Shown here one piece after another: positions 41,053-49,308 of a DNA stretch of 64,000 nt. The position numbers and the translations under genes were made by a program. The stretch's first letter is position 1; every line of letters starts with the position of its first letter. Below the pieces are notes generated by a model, which ran no database searches, had not been told where the DNA came from, and saw nothing but the letters and a program-made list of their open reading frames with translations. Origin of the DNA: Candidatus Buchananbacteria bacterium CG10_big_fil_rev_8_21_14_0_10_33_19 (GTDB taxonomy: Bacteria > Patescibacteria > ABY1 > 2-01-FULL-39-33); the NCBI GenBank assembly GCA_002773855.1, contig PEZY01000005.1, positions 1 to 64,000 on the forward strand. The letters run 5' to 3'.

Positions 41053-42573
41053 ATGAAAAAGTGTATATTGATGTCTATGATTTTTTGTATTTTATCTCTT
41101 GGTTTCGTGGGTTGCCCCATGGAACCGCCAATGGAAACCGAAATAATGGTTTCCGCCGTGCTTCAGGATGAGGCCGACTATGTTCTGTTCAACGATGATA
41201 TTTCGAATTTTAATCAAATTATGATCGCCAGCGACGCCGGCCCGGTACATGGTACACTGATGTACACTGGCGAACAACTTTCGAATCTGAAAGTCAACTT
41301 CACTGTTGACGGAGATCTCATTTCCGTAGATGTTTTTAGCACCGCTAAAACATTTGAAGACAGTGATTTGCTGGGCTATTTGATTGCCATTGGCATCATG
41401 AACTCGGCCAATGACTTTATGTTCGAAAGTGGCATGGAAGATAGCGTCCCCTTCAACTCCCTGGATTTCTATCTAGGGGAAGTGGTCGACTCTATGACAG
41501 TGGTGGCGACCAGTGCCAATGGTGCTGCGTTTATCACTACCTTTACCAGAGAAGGTTCAGCTATTCAGGACAACTTTGTTCTAGTAACAGAATCATATCC
41601 TCTTGAAGGTGGAATGGTGACTGGTGCTGGCACATATCCGGCTGGCAAAACGGTGACCATCGAAGCTACTCCGGCTGATGGCTATAGTTTTGATCACTGG
41701 ATTGTTAACGGCACAGATGCCTACAACAATCCTGGCCTGATCACCATGGATAGTGATGTAATTGTAACGGCCGTGTTCACTCAGAACACAGTCACCAACT
41801 ACAATCTGTCTATCACTGTTGAAGGTCAAGGTACCACCACAGGCGCTGGTAGCTATGCGATGGGCACGGAAGTGACCATTACAGCGACACCGGCTTCAGG
41901 TTGGACTTTCGATCATTGGGTTGTCAATGGCACCGATGCTCACAACAATCCTGGCACAGTCATGATGAATGGTGATGTAATGGTAGTGGCAGTGTTCACT
42001 CAGAACACAGTCACCAACTACAATCTGTCCATCACTGTTGAAGGTCAAGGTACAACCACCGGCGCGGGTAGTTATGCAATGGGCACGGAAGTGACCATTA
42101 CAGCGACACCGGCTTCAGGTTGGGTATTTGATCATTGGATGATCAGTAATACAACGGTTTACGAGAGCGAGACAGTGGTGACAGTAAATGGGAATATGTC
42201 TATCGTAGCTGTATTTTCTACTGACGCCAATCCTGGTGGCTTGATCAAAGTCGATCTCACTTGGAATGGCAGCACTCTTATCCTTGACGCGAAAAACGCC
42301 AACCCAGGATCAATTGGCCTGGAACTTTACCATCAATCTGGTGGAGCCCCTTGGATTGAACGTCAAGTATTTGGTGTCGATAATGGTAATGCCCATGACA
42401 CTGTCACCGAGTTCCGACCCAATATTTTGCGATTTGGCGTTGTCTCAAATGACAATGTCAGTATTGATGGATATATACCCATAGAAACACTGACCGTCAA
42501 AATCAACGGTCAGAATGTTCCAATAGTGGACTCAGCCTTCCAGGTTGATGTTTCCACGCTTAATAGTAAATAG
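41053..42573 (+). CDS. Repeat lipoprotein with InlB/Flg_new-type domains, foreign base composition
   Basis: 506 aa, starting at ATG 41053 after GGGAG. The signal peptide ends at a probable lipobox 'FVGC' with Cys21 (Phe at -3 is less usual). An N-terminal domain (about 30-175) is unrecognised. Three consecutive repeats of about 73 aa follow (about 176-390) with 'GSYAMGTEVTITATPASGW' and 'FDHWVVNG' typical of bacterial InlB B-repeat/Flg_new domains. An unrecognised C-terminal domain ends it. Codons are clearly richer in G+C than neighbouring genes, and it has its own promoter, leader and terminator: a likely recent acquisition at the cell surface. Confidence 0.8.
   Translation: MKKCILMSMIFCILSLGFVGCPMEPPMETEIMVSAVLQDEADYVLFNDDISNFNQIMIASDAGPVHGTLMYTGEQLSNLKVNFTVDGDLISVDVFSTAKTFEDSDLLGYLIAIGIMNSANDFMFESGMEDSVPFNSLDFYLGEVVDSMTVVATSANGAAFITTFTREGSAIQDNFVLVTESYPLEGGMVTGAGTYPAGKTVTIEATPADGYSFDHWIVNGTDAYNNPGLITMDSDVIVTAVFTQNTVTNYNLSITVEGQGTTTGAGSYAMGTEVTITATPASGWTFDHWVVNGTDAHNNPGTVMMNGDVMVVAVFTQNTVTNYNLSITVEGQGTTTGAGSYAMGTEVTITATPASGWVFDHWMISNTTVYESETVVTVNGNMSIVAVFSTDANPGGLIKVDLTWNGSTLILDAKNANPGSIGLELYHQSGGAPWIERQVFGVDNGNAHDTVTEFRPNILRFGVVSNDNVSIDGYIPIETLTVKINGQNVPIVDSAFQVDVSTLNSK
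41773..42210 (+). repeat. 219-bp tandem repeat within the lipoprotein gene
   Basis: Two adjacent 219-bp units (41773-41991 and 41992-about 42210) are nearly identical over their first 130 bp, with only scattered third-position changes. It is a recent in-frame duplication of one 73-aa domain; the first domain (from about 41580) is more diverged. Confidence 0.85.
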
Positions 42574-42592
42574 TTAGTACATTTTAAACACC

Positions 42593-42627
42593 AGGCAGTT
42601 AGCTTTCGAGCTTCTGCCTGTTTTTTT
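42593..42627 (+). terminator. Terminator of the lipoprotein gene
   Basis: CAGGCAG...CTGCCTG with an inner AGCT-TTCG-AGCT hairpin, then seven T. Confidence 0.9.
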
Positions 42628-42670
42628 ATTCAATTTATAATTAACTTCTCCTATTAATTAAGTCTTTTAA

Positions 42671-42726
42671 TAGACAAAGGCTACAACTAACACTTCAGAC
42701 CTAGTCTGAAGTGTTCAATTTGTCTA
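42671..42726. repeat. Nested inverted repeat before the GT4 gene
   Basis: Inner perfect 12-bp arms AACACTTCAGAC (42689-42700) and GTCTGAAGTGTT (42704-42715) around CTA; outer 8-bp arms TAGACAAA (42671-42678) and TTTGTCTA (42719-42726). There is no T run after the inner stem, so this is not a plain terminator. It could be an operator, a cruciform or the remnant of a small mobile repeat. Confidence 0.6.
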
Positions 42727-42757
42727 AATTTAGGCAAAAATACAACGCCACCAGCTA

Positions 42758-42786
42758 TTGACAAATTACGTATTTTTTGTTAGAAT
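42758..42786 (+). promoter_or_regulatory. Promoter of the second GT4 gene
   Basis: TTGACA (42758-42763), 17-bp spacer, TAGAAT (42781-42786). Its position rules out any start upstream of 42806. Confidence 0.75.
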
Positions 42787-42805
42787 GAGTAGTTATATTA
42801 AACAT

Positions 42806-43942
42806 ATGAAAATAGCCTTAATCGGACAAAAAGGTATTCCAGCCAAACAGGGTGGAATCGAAAAACACGTTGAAGAACTAAGCATTAGACTAGCTGAGGC
42901 TGGTTTTGACGTATCTGTCTATAGTCGCCCTCATTATTCTGGTAAAAATATTAAAACTTATAAAAATGTTAAGCTAATATATTTACCATCTCTTAATACC
43001 AAAACTCTAGATGCTATTAGCCACACCCTAATTTCTACCATTCATGCTTTGTTCCAAAATTATGACATCATCCATTATCATGGCGTTGGCCCTTCCCTAC
43101 TATCTTGGCTACCTAGAATTTTAAAGCCGAATACCAAAGTAGTTGCTACTTTTCATTGTTTGGACAGAAAACACCAAAAATGGAATTGGTTTGCCAGACT
43201 TATGCTAGCTATGGGTGAGAGATCGGCTTGTTACTTCCCCCATCAAACTATTACGGTTTCTAAAACCTTAAAAAAATATTGTGAATACAGATTTGATAAA
43301 ACCACCAATTATATTCCGAATGGTGTTAGTTTAAATCAAGATGAAGCTAATTTAAATATCTTAAAACAATATAATTTAGAAAAAGATAGTTATATTTTTA
43401 CCGCCTCTCGATTAGTTAGACATAAAGGTATTCACACTTTAATTGAAGCTTACAATAAAATTCAAACTACCAAAAAATTAGTTATTGCTGGTGAAGGCGC
43501 TAATACTTACGAGTACGTCAAAGAATTAAAACAACTAGCAGCTGGTAACAAAAATATAATTTTTGTTGGCGAACAAATAAATGGTAATTTAAAAGCTTTA
43601 TTTGCCAATGCTTATTTATTCATCCAACCATCAGAAGCTGAAGGCCTATCGATTGCCTTACTAGAAGCTATCAGCTACAACTTGCCAGTTATTATTTCTG
43701 ACATTGAAGAGAACAAAGAAGTAGCTGGTAACCGAACGACCAGTTTTAAAAATAAAAATGCTAACGACTTAGCTAAAAAAATAGATTTTGCTATTAATAA
43801 TTATAAGCAAATAAAAATTAATACCGAACTCGCCAAAAAAGCTGTTGACAAAGAATACGATTGGAATAATATAGTTAATCAAACCATTGGCTTATACAAA
43901 CAACCATTTAAATCTGTTTATAAACCAAGGCTAGCCAAATAA
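42806..43942 (+). CDS. Glycosyltransferase family 4
   Basis: 378 aa GT-B enzyme starting at ATG 42806, 20 bp after the promoter -10 box. 'IGQKGIPAKQGGIEKHVEEL' is the start of a large surface-polymer subgroup; 'TASRLVRHKGIHTLIEAY' and 'PSEAEGLSIALLEAI' form the donor site. Substrate not predictable. It stands apart from the main polysaccharide operon, separated by the foreign lipoprotein gene and by two terminators. Confidence 0.88.
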   Translation: MKIALIGQKGIPAKQGGIEKHVEELSIRLAEAGFDVSVYSRPHYSGKNIKTYKNVKLIYLPSLNTKTLDAISHTLISTIHALFQNYDIIHYHGVGPSLLSWLPRILKPNTKVVATFHCLDRKHQKWNWFARLMLAMGERSACYFPHQTITVSKTLKKYCEYRFDKTTNYIPNGVSLNQDEANLNILKQYNLEKDSYIFTASRLVRHKGIHTLIEAYNKIQTTKKLVIAGEGANTYEYVKELKQLAAGNKNIIFVGEQINGNLKALFANAYLFIQPSEAEGLSIALLEAISYNLPVIISDIEENKEVAGNRTTSFKNKNANDLAKKIDFAINNYKQIKINTELAKKAVDKEYDWNNIVNQTIGLYKQPFKSVYKPRLAK

Positions 43943-43970
43943 AAAACACCGACACAAGTTGGTGTTTTTT
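43941..43970 (+). terminator. Terminator of the second GT4 gene
   Basis: AAAAAACACC and GGTGTTTTTT flank a short loop. Confidence 0.8.
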
Positions 43971-43980
43971 GATCCATTAA

Positions 43981-44009
43981 TTGACAATATTAAATTAATA
44001 CTGTAATTT
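43981..44009 (+). promoter_or_regulatory. Promoter of the paired membrane-protein genes
   Basis: TTGACA (43981-43986), 17-bp spacer, TAATTT (44004-44009). Confidence 0.65.
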
Positions 44010-44048
44010 AATTTTGTACTGGCACCTTAACAAGATGGAGAAAGAATC

Positions 44049-44468
44049 ATGCAACTCTATATAATACCAGCAATATTTACATTGGTGAGTATACTAATGA
44101 TTAGATTGACTTATCATTTTTTTAACACTAAATCAGATACAAGCCTCATTAGTGTTTGTGTCATCGCCAGCACAGTATTTATCACTGTGAGTTTATTTAC
44201 ACTAGCTTTAGTCACTGTTAGGCTATTTGGAGGTTACCAAGTCCACCAAAGCGATTTAACAATCAATAGTGTTTGTGAAGTACTATATGTGGCTGAGCCA
44301 CAAATAGTACCTGCAACTAATTTTAAGCCGGAGAGAAAAAATTATCCGACATTAATTAAATTGCCCAACGATGATTTGCGTTTTTTTAGCTTAGACACAG
44401 CAATGCCTGTAGGTTTTATTAAAGTATTGCCTGATCACAAACTTCAACAGTTTACGACTACACATTAA
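44049..44468 (+). CDS. Small membrane protein, paralogue A
   Basis: 139 aa, not recognised. Two membrane segments (about 2-22 and 34-60), then a soluble domain of about 75 residues with 'INSVCEVLYVAEP', 'YPTLIKLPNDDLRFF' and 'GFIKVLPDHKL'. The 44512 gene repeats this layout with similar motifs, so the two are tandem duplicates. GGAG before ATG; shared promoter. No known domain. Confidence 0.65.
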   Translation: MQLYIIPAIFTLVSILMIRLTYHFFNTKSDTSLISVCVIASTVFITVSLFTLALVTVRLFGGYQVHQSDLTINSVCEVLYVAEPQIVPATNFKPERKNYPTLIKLPNDDLRFFSLDTAMPVGFIKVLPDHKLQQFTTTH

Positions 44469-44511
44469 TAATTCTCTAATCTATCATATTAACATCAAGG
44501 AGATTACTAAT

Positions 44512-44949
44512 ATGATCTATTTGGGTACAGCACTGTTGTTAATATTTAGTCTTATTTTTTTTGGTCACTCAGTCTATTTAGTAGAATATCATGATGAAGG
44601 GGAAAAAGGAGCTGGTATGTTTGTCAGCTCAATAATTGGCCTATTATCTGGTATAGCCTTAGTAAGTGTGCTAACAGCAAACAGTTTTGTGGGCTACGCT
44701 GCTAGTGACAGCCAACTACCAATTAACGGCTTATGTGAAGTACTTTATTCTGATACTACAACTACTTATATTGGCAAAGAAAAAATTGAAGAAGTAATAT
44801 ATCCAACTTTAATAAAATTACCAGATAATCAATTTAGACTATTCAACTTGAAAGAAAAAATAGAACCTGGGTTTTTTAAAGTATCAAATGATTATAATTT
44901 AGTACCACTTCAAAGATTAATCGAACCAGAAATTAAAAAAACTGAATAG
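44512..44949 (+). CDS. Small membrane protein, paralogue B
   Basis: 145 aa, related to the preceding gene: two membrane segments (about 2-22 and 37-60), then 'INGLCEVLYSDT', 'YPTLIKLPDNQFRLF' and 'GFFKVSNDYNL'. The conserved Cys in 'C-E-V-L-Y' and the 'Y-P-T-L-I-K-L-P' block are the best-kept parts of both copies. AAGGAG 9 nt before ATG. A terminator follows. Function unknown; the pair may form a heteromer. Confidence 0.65.
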   Translation: MIYLGTALLLIFSLIFFGHSVYLVEYHDEGEKGAGMFVSSIIGLLSGIALVSVLTANSFVGYAASDSQLPINGLCEVLYSDTTTTYIGKEKIEEVIYPTLIKLPDNQFRLFNLKEKIEPGFFKVSNDYNLVPLQRLIEPEIKKTE

Positions 44950-44979
44950 TATAAAATTCTATTTTTGATATAAACTCAC

Positions 44980-45010
44980 AACACCAATTAAATATGATTG
45001 GTGTTTTTTT
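44980..45010 (+). terminator. Terminator after paralogue B
   Basis: AACACCAAT (44980-44988) and ATTGGTGTT (44997-45005) with seven T. Confidence 0.85.
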
Positions 45011-45025
45011 ATTTTACAAATAATA

Positions 45026-45055
45026 TTGTTCAGTTATCCAAAATTATGTTATAAT
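45026..45055 (+). promoter_or_regulatory. Promoter of the type IV pilus operon
   Basis: TTGTTC (45026-45031), 18-bp spacer, TATAAT (45050-45055). The -35 box is weak, the -10 perfect. The only clear promoter before pilB. Confidence 0.6.
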
Positions 45056-45086
45056 TTAATTATCTATTACAAATACCCATGCTAAA

Positions 45087-46811
45087 ATGATCAATCAAAA
45101 AGATTTAGAAGATATTCTTCTACAGAATAAGATCTTAGATCAAAAACAATTAAAAAAATATCAGGAAACAATTAGAAAATCTCCTACCACCTTAGAAGAT
45201 TTGATTACCGAAGAAAAAATAATTTCTCCAGCTTTGCTTTATGAAATGGCCGCCAAATTTTATAAGCTGCCATTTATTCATCTAAAGGACAAGACAATCC
45301 GCAAAGATATTTTATTTTTAATCCCCGAAATCACCGCCAGATCACACCAAACCATTGCCTTCGACAAAACCAATGAGGATTTGATGATTGCTACTCTCGA
45401 TATATCTAATATCGAACTTTTTGATTTTTTAGCCAAAAAAACTCAACTAAATATCAAGCTCCATATTACCACCCCCGAAGATATTAATGACACTTTAAAA
45501 ATATATCACAAGGGCTTAAATGCTGAAATTAAAGAATTGGGCGAAGAAGAAAAAGATAAAACTGGTAAACCACAAGAATTAAAAAATCTAGCTCAGGATC
45601 TACCGATTGTTAGAGTGGTAGATACATTGCTAGAATACGCTATTTTAGAAAAAGCTTCGGATATTCATATTGAACCATCCGAAAAAGAAGTTGGGGTACG
45701 TTATCGAGTTGATGGTATTTTGCGCAAAGTAATGACCCTGCCAAAATCTACACATGCTGGTGTAGTCGCTAGACTTAAAATTTTATCAAACCTCAAATTA
45801 GATGAGCATCGATTACCACAAGATGGCCGATTTAAAATTAAAACCAAGGAATTCAAAGTGGCTTTTCGTATTTCTATTATTCCCACCTTTGATGGTGAAA
45901 AAGTCGTTATGCGTTTATTGCCAGATGAAGCTCAGCAATTAACTATTGAACAACTAGGCTTTGGCGCAGAATCTCTAAAACTAGTCCAAAGAAATATTGA
46001 AAAGCCTCATGGCATGATCCTAGTAACCGGTCCAACTGGTAGTGGTAAAACTACCACTCTTTATACTATTCTAGGCGCGCTTAACAAGCCAGAAGTAAAT
46101 ATCTCTACTATTGAAGACCCCATTGAATACAAAATGAAAGGCATTAATCAAAGCCAAATCCAACCAAAAATCGGCTTTACTTTTGCTGCTGGCTTAAGAG
46201 CTTTTTTACGTCAAGATCCAGACATTATCATGGTCGGAGAAATTCGTGATACCGAAACTGCCGAGATATCTATCAATGCAGCTATGACTGGTCATTTGGT
46301 CTTATCTACTCTTCATACTAACGATGCGGTCACAGCTATCCCCCGTTTTATTGATATGAAAATACCAACTTTTTTGATTGCCTCAACAATTAACATTATT
46401 ATTGCTCAAAGATTAGTTAGAAAAGTCTGTAAAAATTGTATTGAAAGTTATAGTTTAGACAAAGCCACTATTGCTCAATTGCAACAACAATTTAATTTAG
46501 AAAAATTAGAAAAATACTTAATTGATCACGGTCATATGACCAAAAAACAAAACATCAACTCAATGTTATTTTACCGTGGTAAGGGTTGTAATCAATGTGA
46601 TAATAGTGGCTATAAAGGCCGCTTGGGCATCTACGAAACTCTAGAGGTAACCGAAAAAATGTCTGAATTAATTTTACGAAACGCTTCCCGAGATGAGCTA
46701 GAAAAATTAGCCATCGAAGAAGGGATGATGACTTTACTGCAAGATGGTTTTATTAAAGCTAAAAATGGCTTAACCAGCCTAGAAGAAGTCTTAAGAGTGA
46801 CCCAAGAATAA
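45087..46811 (+). CDS. pilB: Type IV pilus extension ATPase
   Basis: Hexameric ATPase powering pilus assembly. 574 aa: an N-terminal GspE/MshEN-type domain (about 1-150), then the ATPase with 'DIHIEPSEKEVGVRYRVDGI', Walker A 'GPTGSGKTTT' (about 315-324), 'ASP box'-like 'LRAFLRQDPDIIMVGEIRD', the 'HTNDAVTAIPR' His box and a zinc-binding Cys set ('CKNC...CNQC'). The length and motif order are complete. First gene of a ten-gene operon; no PilT retraction ATPase is in the window. Confidence 0.95.
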   Translation: MINQKDLEDILLQNKILDQKQLKKYQETIRKSPTTLEDLITEEKIISPALLYEMAAKFYKLPFIHLKDKTIRKDILFLIPEITARSHQTIAFDKTNEDLMIATLDISNIELFDFLAKKTQLNIKLHITTPEDINDTLKIYHKGLNAEIKELGEEEKDKTGKPQELKNLAQDLPIVRVVDTLLEYAILEKASDIHIEPSEKEVGVRYRVDGILRKVMTLPKSTHAGVVARLKILSNLKLDEHRLPQDGRFKIKTKEFKVAFRISIIPTFDGEKVVMRLLPDEAQQLTIEQLGFGAESLKLVQRNIEKPHGMILVTGPTGSGKTTTLYTILGALNKPEVNISTIEDPIEYKMKGINQSQIQPKIGFTFAAGLRAFLRQDPDIIMVGEIRDTETAEISINAAMTGHLVLSTLHTNDAVTAIPRFIDMKIPTFLIASTINIIIAQRLVRKVCKNCIESYSLDKATIAQLQQQFNLEKLEKYLIDHGHMTKKQNINSMLFYRGKGCNQCDNSGYKGRLGIYETLEVTEKMSELILRNASRDELEKLAIEEGMMTLLQDGFIKAKNGLTSLEEVLRVTQE

Positions 46812-46819
46812 TAAAAATT

Positions 46820-47875
46820 ATGAGAATAAAACTATTTAAAAAAATTTCATCAACTAATAAAATTTTCTTACTGCAAAATCTTTCAGTGATGATTAGAGCT
46901 GGCGTACCTCTAGCCGATGCTCTCAGTACTCTAGCCGATCAAACAAAAAATAAAAAATTAAAAGAAATTCTTTTTGATGTCCAAAATAAAATCAAAGAAG
47001 GCAAAACCTTTAGTGAAGGACTGGAACCATACCAAGAAAACTTTGGTGAAATGTTTATTAATATGATTAAAGCTGGTGAAACTTCTGGTCAACTAGATAG
47101 TGTTATTAAAGAGCTCCATGAGCAAACCAATAAAGACCACAAATTAATGTCTAAAGTTAGAAATGCTCTAACATATCCAATTATTATTATTACAGCTATG
47201 TTTGGTATTGGTACTTTTATGATGGTTTTTGTACTGCCTAACATTACCAATCTATTTACCGAATTAGAGGTCCAACTACCATTACCAACTAGGATTTTAA
47301 TTGCCGTTAGTAACTTTGTACAAGCTAATGGCCTATACTTGGTAATATTTATATTTATTGCCGTTGCCACTTTCATTAAAATAATCAGAACAAAGAAAGG
47401 TAAATATATTTTTGATAGTATTTTAATAAAAATACCAGTCATATCTGGTATTATAAAAAAAATTAACCTAGCTAGAGCCTCCAGAAGTCTAAGTTCATTA
47501 ATTAAAACGGATATCACTATCATTGAAACATTACAAATCACCTCTCGAGTCCTAGGCAACTCTCTTTATAAAAAAGCCCTCACAGAGTCTGCTGAACAAG
47601 TAAAAAAAGGCAACAAGATGGCTGATGTATTTAAAAATTATCCAAATATATTTCCACCAAATATCATTCAGATGGTATCTGTTGGCGAAGAAACTGGATC
47701 GCTAGATGAAGTCTTAGAAAATTTAGCTGTCTTTTATGAAGAGGAAGTTTACAGCACTATGGATAATTTACCAGTTATTATTGAGCCAGTTTTAATGATT
47801 TTAATTGGTATTGCTGTTGGTGGAATTGCTCTAGCTATTATGATGCCAATGCAAACATTAACCGAAACTATTTAA
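46820..47875 (+). CDS. pilC: Type IV pilus inner-membrane platform protein
   Basis: 351 aa GspF/PilC protein with two cytoplasmic T2SSF domains ('LLQNLSVMIRAGVPLADAL' and a second copy 'LSSLIKTDITIIETLQ'), each followed by membrane segments (about 117-140, 165-185 and 320-345). It forms the platform turned by PilB. Spacing from pilB is 8 bp. Confidence 0.94.
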   Translation: MRIKLFKKISSTNKIFLLQNLSVMIRAGVPLADALSTLADQTKNKKLKEILFDVQNKIKEGKTFSEGLEPYQENFGEMFINMIKAGETSGQLDSVIKELHEQTNKDHKLMSKVRNALTYPIIIITAMFGIGTFMMVFVLPNITNLFTELEVQLPLPTRILIAVSNFVQANGLYLVIFIFIAVATFIKIIRTKKGKYIFDSILIKIPVISGIIKKINLARASRSLSSLIKTDITIIETLQITSRVLGNSLYKKALTESAEQVKKGNKMADVFKNYPNIFPPNIIQMVSVGEETGSLDEVLENLAVFYEEEVYSTMDNLPVIIEPVLMILIGIAVGGIALAIMMPMQTLTETI

Positions 47876-47877
47876 TA

Positions 47878-48333
47878 ATGATAGCTACAAAAAACAAACA
47901 AAACTCGGGTTTCAGCTTAATAGAAATACTGGGCGTTATTACAGTTATTAGCATTATTGCTCTAGTTATACTGCCAGTGTACACCAAAATTAAACCCACA
48001 CTTAATCTAAATACGGAAACCAGGGACATGGCCTCAGATTTACGATTGGCTCAGCAATTATCTGTTACCGAACAAATCAATTACGCTGTGGTTTTTGATC
48101 AAAATGCTAATCAATATTCAATTATTAATACTGATACCAGTGAAATCATAAAAACTAAAAACATTAATCCAGCTATATCAATTAATTCTATTAATGATCT
48201 AACAGATAATACGGCTATATTTAACGTCACTGGTGCGGCTACCGAAAATGGCTCTATTGTTTTAATAAATAGCAATAATTCAATCAGCACTATATCCATT
48301 AAACCATCAGGCTATGTTAAAATTGAACAATAA
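47878..48333 (+). CDS. Prepilin-like protein (FimT/GspH type)
   Basis: 151 aa. Class III signal: 'NSG' then 'FSLIEIL', with cleavage after Gly and Glu at +5, then the hydrophobic stalk (about 13-34). The globular part 'ETRDMASDLRLAQQLSVT' is typical of GspH/FimT minor pilins. Its 3' end overlaps the next gene by 20 nt. Confidence 0.85.
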   Translation: MIATKNKQNSGFSLIEILGVITVISIIALVILPVYTKIKPTLNLNTETRDMASDLRLAQQLSVTEQINYAVVFDQNANQYSIINTDTSEIIKTKNINPAISINSINDLTDNTAIFNVTGAATENGSIVLINSNNSISTISIKPSGYVKIEQ

Positions 48334-48736
48334 GGGCATCACCCTACTTGAAGCAATGATTACAATCTTAGTTATAATGATTGGAATTTTATCGCTGGCA
48401 AAAATATTTCCTATCGCTTTTAAAATCGATAAAACTTCCGAACAAGCCACTGTAGCAGCAAACTTAGCTCAATCTGGTTTAGAAAATTTATTTTATTTAG
48501 ATTACGATAATTTAACTGTTGGTACTATGGAAGTAAAAAATCGATTATCTAATGATCCCAGTGATCAATTTTATAACTACCAAAGAGAAATTTTAGTGGA
48601 GTATGTTGACGAAACTTTACAAACATCAATAACTGATACCGGCCTAAAAAAATTAACGGTCAATATTTATTGGTATAACCAAGCCTTAAAAATCGAAAAA
48701 AATACTCAAGTTATATCACTAATTAGTAAAAAATAA
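48314..48736 (+). CDS. Prepilin-like protein (PilV type)
   Basis: 140 aa. Signal 'NNKG|ITLLEAM' with Glu+5, stalk to about residue 30, then a small soluble part. 'ANLAQSGLENL' after the stalk fits PilV/GspI-type minor pilins. It overlaps the gene before by 20 nt and the one after by 1 nt, showing translational coupling. Confidence 0.8.
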   Translation: MLKLNNKGITLLEAMITILVIMIGILSLAKIFPIAFKIDKTSEQATVAANLAQSGLENLFYLDYDNLTVGTMEVKNRLSNDPSDQFYNYQREILVEYVDETLQTSITDTGLKKLTVNIYWYNQALKIEKNTQVISLISKK

Positions 48737-49308
48737 TGCCAAAAATTAAATATAATAAAAATGGCTTCTCTTTAATTGAAGTTGTTATGGTTATCAGTAT
48801 TTCAGTAGTACTATTCTTAGTAGTAGCTATGGTTTATTATATCAGTCAAACTACCTACCAAAAAACTGACACTAGAGCTGAAATTACTCAAAATGGCAGA
48901 GTAATACTAGACAGGATTATCAGAGAACTTAGACAATCTCAAGCCATAATCACCACTCTCCCAGCTGACAACTCAAATCCAGACACTATACCATCAGAAA
49001 TAAAATTTTTAGACGGTCACGACAGCAGTCAAATATTGTACATTAGATATTATTTAGATGGTCAAGATATTAAAAGAGAATATTCTAGATATTATTTTGC
49101 CTCCGATCCCAATACTTATGTTTATATATCAGATATCGACCAATTTGGTAATAACCCAATTCAAGAAATAGTTGAAGATAAAATAGTTGGTGAATATGCT
49201 AGCGATTTAGAATTCTGGGGCAATGGCTTAATTAACATAAATTTATATCTAATAAAAAATTCAGAAACTATAATAATAAATACATCTATTTATGGCCGAA
49301 ATCTTTAA
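48736..49308 (+). CDS. Prepilin-like protein (PilW/GspJ type)
   Basis: 190 aa. Signal 'KNG|FSLIEVV' with Glu+5, stalk to about residue 32, then 'TDTRAEITQNGRVILDRIIRELRQ', the PilW/GspJ-like conserved helix and strands. Minor pilin of the tip complex. Overlaps the next gene by 17 nt. Confidence 0.82.
   Translation: MPKIKYNKNGFSLIEVVMVISISVVLFLVVAMVYYISQTTYQKTDTRAEITQNGRVILDRIIRELRQSQAIITTLPADNSNPDTIPSEIKFLDGHDSSQILYIRYYLDGQDIKREYSRYYFASDPNTYVYISDIDQFGNNPIQEIVEDKIVGEYASDLEFWGNGLININLYLIKNSETIIINTSIYGRNL

Noticed and set aside
42758..42805. Longer N-terminus for the second GT4 gene
   Set aside because: The upstream start codon is the -35 box of a good promoter; the family start is at 42806.
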